The notes beneath the pieces are model-generated. The model was not told where the DNA came from, ran no database searches, and saw only the letters and a program-made list of their open reading frames with translations. Below, one piece after another: positions 9,308 to 17,385 of a stretch of 64,000 bases of DNA (positions are counted from its first letter, which is position 1; each line of letters begins with the position of its first letter). The stretch comes from Leeuwenhoekiella nanhaiensis (GTDB lineage Bacteria; Bacteroidota; Bacteroidia; Flavobacteriales; Flavobacteriaceae). Where the stretch lies: NCBI RefSeq assembly GCF_002744755.1, contig NZ_KZ319291.1, positions 1 through 64,000 of the forward strand, given 5' to 3'. A program made the position numbers and the translations under genes.

Positions 9308-12300
9308 ATGAAAAAATCAGCCATACTCCTTGCGCTGGTTCTGCTCTCCCTAAAGCTGACCGCCCAAAGCGATTCGCTCTACTCGCGTGCTTACGATACC
9401 TATAGGTTGTACAGCACTGAAGCCAAATCTTTACTCAGACCCAGGGCAGACAGCCTTCTGGTTCAATACCTCCGGACGGCATCTGAGATGGAAACAGATT
9501 ATTTACCTGCCCGTATTATGAACCTGGCGACGGGAGCTTTTGCCGATCGGGCCGTTCAATTTGATACGGCTCAGATAGCTCCAAAAATTAAAAGCCAGCC
9601 GCTCTTTCAGGCTTTTAAAAATGCCTATACCCTGAAAGCAGAAGATTTTAAAAACCCTTTGAATCTTCACAAGCGTCTTACTACAGATTCGCTCGTGGCA
9701 GAACGGGAGGGAGGGGATCTAAAAGCGGAATATTTCGCTCAAATAACCGAAGCACTTTACAATCAACGACAGTATTCACTGGCTGAAACCTACGGAAATC
9801 GTGCATTGCAACTTATTACGGAAGAAAACCGTTACGAGCCGGTGCAATTGCATCGTATGCTGGGCGGTATTTATTATCAAATGGGTAATCGCAAGAAGGC
9901 AATTGGGCATTTTAAGCAATGTTACGATCTGGCGCTTGATGAAGACGTGCAGGACAGTAATGTGATAAGCAGTATCGCCTGGAATATGGGAGCCCTCAGC
10001 TATTCCAATTCCAGATATGAGGAAGCACTTCCATACCTTATAGAATCTGCTAAACATTACGAGATCGCTAACGGAAACACACCGTATCTCATTTCACGCT
10101 ATGCATTGCTTGCCGATTGCTATTACTACACTTCCCAGTTTAAAAAAGCGCAGATCGCTGGTCTCAAGGCTAAATCCCTTGCCGAAGATGTAATTAAAAC
10201 CGATGATGTCTATCTCAGCGGATTGGTAGCTTCATCGCTATCCCGTATTTACGCCACTCAGGGTAAGTTTGATGAGGCCCGTGCCCTGCTCAAACCTGCT
10301 TTACAAAACACACTTAAGGCCTATGGTGAAGCTTCTTCATTAAGCGCTGCCTTTACGGGTGACCTGGCACAACTGGAAGCGAGTGCCGGTAATCTGGATA
10401 CTGCTGAGGTATACTTTAAAAAGGCCCTCGATATGGCCCGGGGTACAGACCGCATTTATACCAATACGGCAGCCCTCACCGAATTGATTGGGTTTTATAG
10501 CGGCAGTGACCAAATAAGCAAAGCAGGGCCCTATATCGATGAGGAGAAAAGCCTTCTGGTTGAAAACAAGGATACGACTTCGGTGATCTTTTATGCCAAT
10601 CGGTTTTATAAAATAAGAGCTCTTATGGCCAACGGAGACTACGACGAAGCCGGGCAATTGCTTCAGGAGCGCGCAAAGGGCTTGTCTAAACTTTCAGGAG
10701 TAGAAAGTTCACATATTGAAAACCTGATGTTATCGCTTAGCCTAATGCAAAAGCAATACGAAGCCACAAAAGAGAAGACTTACTTGGAAGAAGCTATGAG
10801 TCAGCTGGACACCTATATCGAAAAACTGGTTCGGCAAAAATCTTCCCTCACCTATGATGCTTCCAAAATTTTCTACGGCGATCAGGTTTCAGACCAGATT
10901 CCTGTTGCTCTTGATTTGATTTATGAAAATTTAAAAGAGCACCCCACGTCAGAGAATTATACCAGAGCCCTTCGGTTTATGGAAATCAACAAAGGCTCAG
11001 CACTTCTTGACGGTCTAAAGGCTTCTACCCTGGCAAAAACCTACGGGGTAGACGAGCGACTTTTGGTACAACAGGATACTATTAAGTCTGCCATTGAGGC
11101 GATTAACGAAGAACTAAATGCAGCTGTGGTAGCTGATACCAGAGCCGCTTTGATAGATCAACAGTTGGCGCTGCAAAGGCAGGAAGAGGCTTTAAACGCA
11201 CAATTAAAAGAAAATTATCCCCAGTACTATCAGGCCAGTACCTTGTCTTTATCAGAAACTTCCGCGTATTATCAAAAGAATTTATTAGAATCCGGTGAGG
11301 TGGTTCTTGACTATTTTCTTGCTGATGACACCGTATACCTTTTGCAGCTCAGTAAAGATCAGGTGAGTTTGCAAAAAATGACCGGTGCCGAAGGACTTAA
11401 AAGTAGGGTTGAGCGCTTATATGTCAGCCTGAAAGAAAGGGCATGGTACAAGGAAGATATTGATGCTATTTCTGCGATGCTTCTTCCTCAATTGCCGGCT
11501 GCTTTTACAAGACTTACCATTATTACTGATGATGTGCTAAGCAGTATTCCGTTTGAAATCTTAAAGTCAAACGGTAAAATGCTGATAGAATCGGGCCCAG
11601 TGCGTTATGCCGGTTCGTTACAACTGCTCGATGAGCAGGTTAAGCTAAAAACTAAAAAGGGTACCAGGTGGCTGGGATTTGCACCGGAATATGCTAATGC
11701 TTCGCTACAGGCCAACTTTGAAGAAGTAAACCGTATTGCTGAAAAGATGCAGGGCAGGGCAGTTACCGGTAATGCGGCTACCAAAACCCATTTCAAAGAG
11801 CAGCAGGGCGATTACAGCATTTTGCACCTGGCTACACACGGCAGGCTTGACGAGATTAATCCAATGAATAACAGCCTGCTTTTTGCGGATACTGAACCCG
11901 GTGCAGATGCTGAACTCAGTGTACTCGAGATATACGGTTTAGAACTCAATGCAGGTCTGGCCGTGCTCAGCGCCTGTAATACAGGTAGTGGTAAGTATGA
12001 AAAAGGAGATGGGGTGATGAGTCTTTCGCGTGCGTTTAATTATGCCGGCGTATCGAGTACTCTGGTGAGTTTATGGCAGGTTCCAGATAGGGAGACCGCG
12101 CAAATTATGACCGCTTTTTATGATTACCTGAAGGAGGGCAAAGCCAAAGATATAGCCTTGCAATTGGCTAAACAGGATTACCTGAAAAGCACTACAGATG
12201 AAGCGTTAAAGCATCCGTATTATTGGGCGGGATTTGTTATAAGTGGTGATGTATCCTCGGTAACTTCCACTTCGTATGTTTGGTTTGGGTTGGGGCTACT

Positions 12301-12361
12301 ACTGCTAATTGTAATAAGTTTTTTTATATTCATAAAAATCAGAAACAGAGGTATGAAATAG
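9308..12361 (+). CDS. TPR-CHAT caspase-like protein, exported and membrane-anchored
   Basis: The protein has a signal peptide (MKKSAILLALVLLSLKLTAQ), a long helical TPR-containing region over roughly residues 100-650, then a CHAT domain over roughly 700-985. The caspase-type dyad is intact: His844 in LHLATHGR and Cys890 in VLSACNTGSG. A single C-terminal transmembrane helix (WFGLGLLLLIVISFFIFIKI) with a basic tail (RNRG) follows. This topology puts the TPR and protease domains in the periplasm with a membrane anchor. CHAT proteins are proteases or scaffolds, often activated by TPR sensing. No partner substrate gene is adjacent. Confidence 0.9.
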   Translation: MKKSAILLALVLLSLKLTAQSDSLYSRAYDTYRLYSTEAKSLLRPRADSLLVQYLRTASEMETDYLPARIMNLATGAFADRAVQFDTAQIAPKIKSQPLFQAFKNAYTLKAEDFKNPLNLHKRLTTDSLVAEREGGDLKAEYFAQITEALYNQRQYSLAETYGNRALQLITEENRYEPVQLHRMLGGIYYQMGNRKKAIGHFKQCYDLALDEDVQDSNVISSIAWNMGALSYSNSRYEEALPYLIESAKHYEIANGNTPYLISRYALLADCYYYTSQFKKAQIAGLKAKSLAEDVIKTDDVYLSGLVASSLSRIYATQGKFDEARALLKPALQNTLKAYGEASSLSAAFTGDLAQLEASAGNLDTAEVYFKKALDMARGTDRIYTNTAALTELIGFYSGSDQISKAGPYIDEEKSLLVENKDTTSVIFYANRFYKIRALMANGDYDEAGQLLQERAKGLSKLSGVESSHIENLMLSLSLMQKQYEATKEKTYLEEAMSQLDTYIEKLVRQKSSLTYDASKIFYGDQVSDQIPVALDLIYENLKEHPTSENYTRALRFMEINKGSALLDGLKASTLAKTYGVDERLLVQQDTIKSAIEAINEELNAAVVADTRAALIDQQLALQRQEEALNAQLKENYPQYYQASTLSLSETSAYYQKNLLESGEVVLDYFLADDTVYLLQLSKDQVSLQKMTGAEGLKSRVERLYVSLKERAWYKEDIDAISAMLLPQLPAAFTRLTIITDDVLSSIPFEILKSNGKMLIESGPVRYAGSLQLLDEQVKLKTKKGTRWLGFAPEYANASLQANFEEVNRIAEKMQGRAVTGNAATKTHFKEQQGDYSILHLATHGRLDEINPMNNSLLFADTEPGADAELSVLEIYGLELNAGLAVLSACNTGSGKYEKGDGVMSLSRAFNYAGVSSTLVSLWQVPDRETAQIMTAFYDYLKEGKAKDIALQLAKQDYLKSTTDEALKHPYYWAGFVISGDVSSVTSTSYVWFGLGLLLLIVISFFIFIKIRNRGMK

Positions 12362-12430
12362 CTTAATAGCTCAAATTTTTCAAGGGTTTTAGTTATACAG
12401 GTTTAAATTCTTACTAATTGGAAAAAAAAT

Positions 12431-13561
12431 TTAATTTTCTGGAAAATAGGTGGCTAGACGTTCATCCAGATCATGCCTCCCATTAAAATAACTCGCCACT
12501 ATTTTCCCTTCTGGGTCTATAAGATAACTTGTGGGTATTGCTTGTACTTTGTACATTAGAGATACGTCACCTTGAGTTCCTTCTGGCTCAACCAGATTGG
12601 TCCATATCAGTTTGTCCTGTTCAACCGCTTTACGCCATTTAGTTTCATCAAAGTCTAGTGAAATACTTACAATTTCGAAGCCTTTTTGATTGTAACGCTC
12701 ATAAAGTTCGAGCAATCCGGGATGTTGTTTTCTACAGGGACCACACCATGAAGCCCAAAAATCGAGATAAACATAGTTACCTTTGAACGAGTCAAACTCT
12801 ACTAATTCTCCTTTCAGATTGTTAAGCTCAAAATTTTTGGCCATAGCTCCAGGTATCATATCCTGAGAAAGGTTGAGGTATCGGGCAACACGTTTTCCAT
12901 ACTTTGAGTTTTTCACCACGGGAGAGAGCCCATCATATAAATCTTGGGCTTCCTTATTAGACAGGTTCATACTTAATTCTTCTATGAGGTAAGCCGCATA
13001 TTTGGAATCGGGATGCTCTTTAATGAATCCCACTTTGTCTTCCGTTCTGAGCTCCCAATAAAGCGATCCGTATTTTTGCTTTAAATTCGGATCTTTGGTT
13101 TCGCTATATTCAGCTTTATAGCTGTCGTGCAGATGTTTTTTTGGAGCGATCCAGGCCATAAAATCAGTTTGCTGGCCCTGCATTTCACCTCCTGTGATAG
13201 GAACATTTTCCAGATATTTTTGGTCCCGAGCATCGATCGTAATATCGGTGTCTTCGACAAAGAAGAACCTGTACCAGTTGCTTTCCATTCCGCTTATCCT
13301 TAGCAAATATTTGTCAGCTTCTTCTGCCGGGTTCACTTGAAACGAAAACGTATTTTCAGAGGTATAAGCCGTAAGCACGGGGCTGTTGTCGTCCATATTT
13401 TTGATGCTCACCTTTGTGCTGTCTGATAAACCGGTGGTTTGACCTTTAATCAAAAGGCTTTGAGCTGTTGAAGCATTAGAAACCAAAAGGCTAAAGCCAA
13501 GTAGTAATACGATGTTCAATAGACTTTTAGGGTTTGAAAGGGAGTTTTTAGTGAAGGTCAT
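12431..13561 (-). CDS. TlpA-like thiol-disulfide oxidoreductase with DUF4369-like N-terminus
   Basis: The protein carries an N-terminal signal peptide, a beta-rich DUF4369-like domain (about residues 35-130), a helical linker, and a C-terminal TlpA/AhpC-TSA thioredoxin domain (about 235-376). The active site is WCGPC (Cys273 and Cys276), followed by a cis-Pro segment AIPTSYL. It probably acts as a periplasmic thiol-disulfide exchange protein, a family greatly expanded in Bacteroidota. It converges on the CHAT gene with 69 bp between them. Substrate unknown. Confidence 0.9.
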   Translation of the reverse strand: MTFTKNSLSNPKSLLNIVLLLGFSLLVSNASTAQSLLIKGQTTGLSDSTKVSIKNMDDNSPVLTAYTSENTFSFQVNPAEEADKYLLRISGMESNWYRFFFVEDTDITIDARDQKYLENVPITGGEMQGQQTDFMAWIAPKKHLHDSYKAEYSETKDPNLKQKYGSLYWELRTEDKVGFIKEHPDSKYAAYLIEELSMNLSNKEAQDLYDGLSPVVKNSKYGKRVARYLNLSQDMIPGAMAKNFELNNLKGELVEFDSFKGNYVYLDFWASWCGPCRKQHPGLLELYERYNQKGFEIVSISLDFDETKWRKAVEQDKLIWTNLVEPEGTQGDVSLMYKVQAIPTSYLIDPEGKIVASYFNGRHDLDERLATYFPEN

Positions 13562-13819
13562 AATAGAATATGGGTTGAATGGTTTGCAGTCAAAAATGGC
13601 ATTACAATGATTTAAATATAAGGCAAATGTTCTTAATACATTTATTTGATTAATTATAACAATCTTATTGTCAAAGACTTGTTAGATTTTCGAATTAATT
13701 TCAATTTTAAATGGAAACTAATCTGAAACCTGAAACCTGAATCCGCCAAAACACCTTTGCCCGCGACAAACAACCGCATTAGCAGGGGATTCTACATGGC
13801 ATCGCTAAGGTCTACCTGA

Positions 13820-13827
13820 TACTTTTG
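13820..13827 (+). promoter_or_regulatory. Candidate -7 element (TACTTTTG)
   Basis: This is an exact TAnnTTTG match 29 bp before the ATG at 13857. The surrounding 295-bp divergent gap (13562-13856) is AT-rich and otherwise shows no ORF or hairpin. No TTG at -33 was found. Confidence 0.4.
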
Positions 13828-13856
13828 TAAAGTATTAAAACCTTTAAAAAAGTTCT

Positions 13857-15314
13857 ATGCGTCTATTTGAAATTTTGCTGCTGGTATCGCTCACCATTTT
13901 ACCGTTTTGCTGGAAATTCTTCGCCCGTAAATTCAGTTCTTATTATTTAATAGGCGGACTCGCTGTTCTGATAATCCTCCAGTTGGTCGTTGAAGGCTAT
14001 CGCTGGCAATTGCTTCCGGCCTATCTGCTTGCCGTGATTTTAGCCTTACGCATACGGTTTGCAAATGCTGAAAATCCGTTTCAATTTTCAGCCCTTAGCG
14101 TATTCAGAGGTTTGGGATATCTGTTACTGCTTGTCCCGGCCTGGGTTTTACCACTGGTTTTGCCGGTTTTTAAATTGCCTGAGCCCCGTGGACCTTTCGC
14201 CGTAGGCTCAAAAAATATACATCTGGAAACTAACAGACCGGAACCGATCACGGAAAATAAGGAAGATAAACGCCAACTCATGCTCAAAGTCTGGTATCCT
14301 GCGATGGCAGATGATACGCCAACTGAAACCTATGTCCCGGGTGCCGGTCGCGATGCTTTTGCGTTAAAATACGGTCTGCCTGCTTCGGCGCTCAATTATC
14401 TGGATTATGTCAAAACCTACGTGCATCCAGAAGCTCCATTTGCCGAAGGACGCTTCCCGGTTTTGATTTTTTCGCACGGCTACGGCTCCAAGGCCACCGG
14501 GTATTATGCTTTACTGAGTGAAATCGCCAGCCAGGGCTATATCGTCATCAATATGAATCACACCTATGAAAGCCTGGGGACTACCTTTCCGGATGGGAGC
14601 GAGGTCTATTTTGATTATGCCTGGCAGCAGCAAATTGCCGCAAATCAGATGGAAACCATTACACCCATTCAGCAGGCTTTTCACGATTCGATCTCCTTTG
14701 AGCAGCGCCAAAAGATTGTACGCGATGCCGTGCAGGACTATTTTGAAGGCGATATCCAGGAGCGCTGGGTGCAGGATATGCAGGAGGTTTTAGATCGTTT
14801 ACCGCAATGGAATAGGAGCGGATTTCTAAAAGACAGGATGAATCTCAATCAGATAGGTGCTTTTGGGCATTCCGTGGGTGGGGGAGCGGCGGGCAGGCTT
14901 AACCTGTCAGATACCCGCATTAAGGCTGGAGCCAATCTCGACGGCATTCAATGGGGGACCAAAATAGATACTCTGTTTCAAAAGCCGTTTTTGTACGTTT
15001 CGGCAGACTGGCCTGCGGAGCACGAAGACCTGAACGCACACATCTATCACAAGAAAAGCACCGACTATTTTTACCAGGCCAAATTGCTGAATTCCGGGCA
15101 TCCCAATTTTATGGACATTCCGTTTATGGTTCCTGTTAAAGCTTTGGCAGGTACGGGTAGTATTGATGCCGAAAAAGGCATCCACATCGTAAGCGATCTG
15201 GTCACCACCTTTTTTGACCGGCATCTTAAAAAGGAGCCCAATGCCAATCTGGAATCATTTTCAACATCAAGCCTGCTGGAGTTTCAGATTTTTAAAGGCG
15301 ATTCTATTCGCTAA
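13857..15314 (+). CDS. PAF-acetylhydrolase-like alpha/beta hydrolase with N-terminal membrane helices
   Basis: The first ~120 residues hold about three hydrophobic helices, which suggests inner-membrane anchoring. The rest is an alpha/beta hydrolase similar to the platelet-activating factor acetylhydrolase / dienelactone hydrolase group. It has an oxyanion-side motif FSHGYGS, the nucleophile elbow GHSVGG (Ser339), an Asp in NLDG and a candidate catalytic His in SGHPNF. It probably hydrolyses an ester, but the substrate cannot be deduced. The S41 peptidase gene starts 39 bp downstream and is probably co-transcribed. Confidence 0.82.
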   Translation: MRLFEILLLVSLTILPFCWKFFARKFSSYYLIGGLAVLIILQLVVEGYRWQLLPAYLLAVILALRIRFANAENPFQFSALSVFRGLGYLLLLVPAWVLPLVLPVFKLPEPRGPFAVGSKNIHLETNRPEPITENKEDKRQLMLKVWYPAMADDTPTETYVPGAGRDAFALKYGLPASALNYLDYVKTYVHPEAPFAEGRFPVLIFSHGYGSKATGYYALLSEIASQGYIVINMNHTYESLGTTFPDGSEVYFDYAWQQQIAANQMETITPIQQAFHDSISFEQRQKIVRDAVQDYFEGDIQERWVQDMQEVLDRLPQWNRSGFLKDRMNLNQIGAFGHSVGGGAAGRLNLSDTRIKAGANLDGIQWGTKIDTLFQKPFLYVSADWPAEHEDLNAHIYHKKSTDYFYQAKLLNSGHPNFMDIPFMVPVKALAGTGSIDAEKGIHIVSDLVTTFFDRHLKKEPNANLESFSTSSLLEFQIFKGDSIR

Positions 15315-15353
15315 TAAATGCTATTTTTAGCCGAATACATCCAAGGTTCAGCT

Positions 15354-16727
15354 ATGCGTAAACTTCTATTTTTCATTTTAGTGTCTTCGTTTCTGATTTC
15401 GGCAAACGCACAATCCCGCTTTTCAAAGCAACAGGTCGCCGAAGATTTAGAGGAGCTCAAAGACTTGCTCATAAATGCCAATTACAATGCGTACGCCTAT
15501 ACTGCAAAAGCCGAATTTGATTCGGTTTACGATGGTTTAAGACCTGAAATTAAAACCGATTCCCTGAATTTTTTGAAAACGACCAACCTGTTTCAGCGGA
15601 TGGTCGATGTGGTCAAAATGGGTCATACCTCCATTCCGTTTCCTGCGCAGTCGTATATCGAATATGTAAGCGGTGGTGGAACGGTTTTTCCGCTAGAACT
15701 TACTTTTGAGGACGATAAAACCTTTGTGCGTAAAAACTGGTCTGCAACTGAAGCACTCCGACCCGGCACTGAAATTCTCAGCATAAATGGGATGCCTATG
15801 CCTGAAGTATTGGCGAAACTGCATCCCTATGTGGCCGGTGAGCGGGAGTATCTTAAAAACGCGAAGATTGAACTCTTCTCCTTTCCCAGAATTTACTGGC
15901 AGGTGTTTGGCGCTGTCCCTTCTTTTCAGGTCGAAGCGCTTCAGGATGGGAAGTCGGTCTTAGTTGAAGTGCCCGCGGTGGCAGGCATATCCGGTTATGA
16001 AAGCCTGCGCAATGAAACACTCGACGGCGTTCAGGATTTCCGCTTTATACAAAACAAAGCCTATATGAAATTGGGAAGCTTCAGCGGGGATGAGGAACAA
16101 TTTAAAGCCTTTGTTGATTCAGCCTTTACCGAAATACGCAACACCAAAACCGACACCCTGATTCTTGATTTGCGCAACAATTCCGGCGGAAATGACAGCC
16201 AGAGCGATTACCTGCTCAGTTATATTGCAGACCGGCCTTTTCGGTGGAATTCGGCCTTCAGTCTTAAAACCAGTAAAGCCCTGAAAGAACACGTACGCAG
16301 CGAGCGCGACACCACCGCTGCGTTTTGGAAGGAAGCCCTCACGCACGCTGATGGTGAAATTTACGATTATGCCTTTGAGCCTTACGAGCCCAAACCCGAA
16401 GAACAACGTTTTACGGGCACCGTCTATGCGCTGATCAACCGCCAATCGCATTCTCAGGCAGCCGTTACTGCCAGTCAGCTTCAGGACTACGGTTGGGCAA
16501 CTTTGGTAGGCGAGGAGACCGGCGACTATCCTTCCTTATATGCTTCCGTGTTTTATGTTAAACTGCCTCAGACGGGTATTGTGGTTCAGCTTTCAAAAGG
16601 GAAAAGCCTTCGGGTAAATGGGAGTGATGCCGAAGAAGGCGTGATCCCCGATCTCAAAATACGCGATCACCTGCTGGATGATGAGGACGAAATTCTCGAC
16701 GGACTCCTGCATGTTCTTTCGCGCTAA
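15354..16727 (+). CDS. Secreted S41-family peptidase
   Basis: The chosen ATG at 15354 gives a clean signal peptide (MRKLLFFILVSSFLISANAQ); an in-frame ATG 36 bp upstream would place extra residues before it. An N-terminal helical domain is followed by a PDZ-like segment (GTEILSINGMPM) and a tail-specific protease (S41) core: LILDLRNNSGGN, then NRQSHSQA where the nucleophile Ser is expected, and VGEETGDYPS. The usual catalytic Lys of CtpA-type enzymes is not obvious, as in many Bacteroidota S41 members, so activity is likely but not certain. It probably works in the periplasm. Confidence 0.85.
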   Translation: MRKLLFFILVSSFLISANAQSRFSKQQVAEDLEELKDLLINANYNAYAYTAKAEFDSVYDGLRPEIKTDSLNFLKTTNLFQRMVDVVKMGHTSIPFPAQSYIEYVSGGGTVFPLELTFEDDKTFVRKNWSATEALRPGTEILSINGMPMPEVLAKLHPYVAGEREYLKNAKIELFSFPRIYWQVFGAVPSFQVEALQDGKSVLVEVPAVAGISGYESLRNETLDGVQDFRFIQNKAYMKLGSFSGDEEQFKAFVDSAFTEIRNTKTDTLILDLRNNSGGNDSQSDYLLSYIADRPFRWNSAFSLKTSKALKEHVRSERDTTAAFWKEALTHADGEIYDYAFEPYEPKPEEQRFTGTVYALINRQSHSQAAVTASQLQDYGWATLVGEETGDYPSLYASVFYVKLPQTGIVVQLSKGKSLRVNGSDAEEGVIPDLKIRDHLLDDEDEILDGLLHVLSR

Positions 16728-16783
16728 TCGGCGCAAAATTAAGTCTTTAAAATTTTCTGCTTTAAAAACGTCACAGGATTACG

Positions 16784-16791
16784 TATCTTAG
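16784..16791 (+). promoter_or_regulatory. Possible -7 element (TATCTTAG)
   Basis: A 7/8 match to TAnnTTTG in the 188-bp gap between the S41 peptidase and iorA, followed by the short ORF at 16801-16887. Weak evidence without a -33 element. Confidence 0.25.
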
Positions 16792-16800
16792 GGCAGCGCT

Positions 16801-16887
16801 ATGAAAACCACCTCAATTCCTGGCCTTTTCGGCTTAAGAATTCGTGCAAACCTTCTTCTTCGGAAAGTTATGGTATTCTGGTGTTAA
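16801..16887 (+). CDS. Possible 28-residue ORF upstream of iorA
   Basis: ATG to TAA encodes 28 residues beginning MKTTSIPGLFGLR and ending VMVFWC. It starts 10 bp after a weak -7 element and ends 28 bp before iorA, the position of a leader peptide. It has no recognisable family and could well be chance. Confidence 0.15.
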   Translation: MKTTSIPGLFGLRIRANLLLRKVMVFWC

Positions 16888-16915
16888 CCTTAAACCCTAG
16901 TAAAAACAGCGTATT

Positions 16916-17380
16916 ATGCCACAGTACACCTTAACAATTAACAATCAGGAACATCAGGTTGATGTTGCTGCAGACACGCCCATTCTCTGGGTGCTGCGCG
17001 ATCACTTAAAACTGGTAGGAACCAAATACGGCTGCGGAATTGGCCAGTGCGGAGCCTGTACCATCCACGTAAACGGAAGCGCGGTACGCTCGTGTTCGCT
17101 TCCTGTAAGTGCGGTTGCGGGCGGCTCTATGCAACTCACCACGATTGAAGGTCTATCTGAAAATGCAGACCATCCTGTGCAACAGGCCTGGCTGGAGGTC
17201 GATGTGCCCCAGTGTGGCTACTGCCAGGCGGGACAGATTATGAGCGCCGCGGCTTTGCTGAAAAGCAATCCCAATCCCAACGAGGATGAGATCAAGACCG
17301 CTATGAGCGGAAACCTCTGCCGCTGCGGTACGTACACACGAATAAACAAAGCAATCGCTCTGGCAGCACAAAAACAATAA
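16916..17380 (+). CDS. iorA: [2Fe-2S] subunit of isoquinoline 1-oxidoreductase-type molybdenum hydroxylase
   Basis: This small xanthine-oxidase-family subunit carries both [2Fe-2S] clusters. The plant-ferredoxin-type ligands are Cys40, Cys45, Cys48 and Cys60; the second cluster ligands are Cys100, Cys103, Cys135 and Cys137 (CGYC...CRCG). Its 154 residues are the usual length. It passes electrons from the molybdenum centre of the large subunit encoded 5 bp downstream. It has no signal of its own, as expected if it is exported by the Tat system together with IorB. The symbol is by family similarity; the substrate is not known. Confidence 0.9.
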   Translation: MPQYTLTINNQEHQVDVAADTPILWVLRDHLKLVGTKYGCGIGQCGACTIHVNGSAVRSCSLPVSAVAGGSMQLTTIEGLSENADHPVQQAWLEVDVPQCGYCQAGQIMSAAALLKSNPNPNEDEIKTAMSGNLCRCGTYTRINKAIALAAQKQ

Positions 17381-17385
17381 GGACT

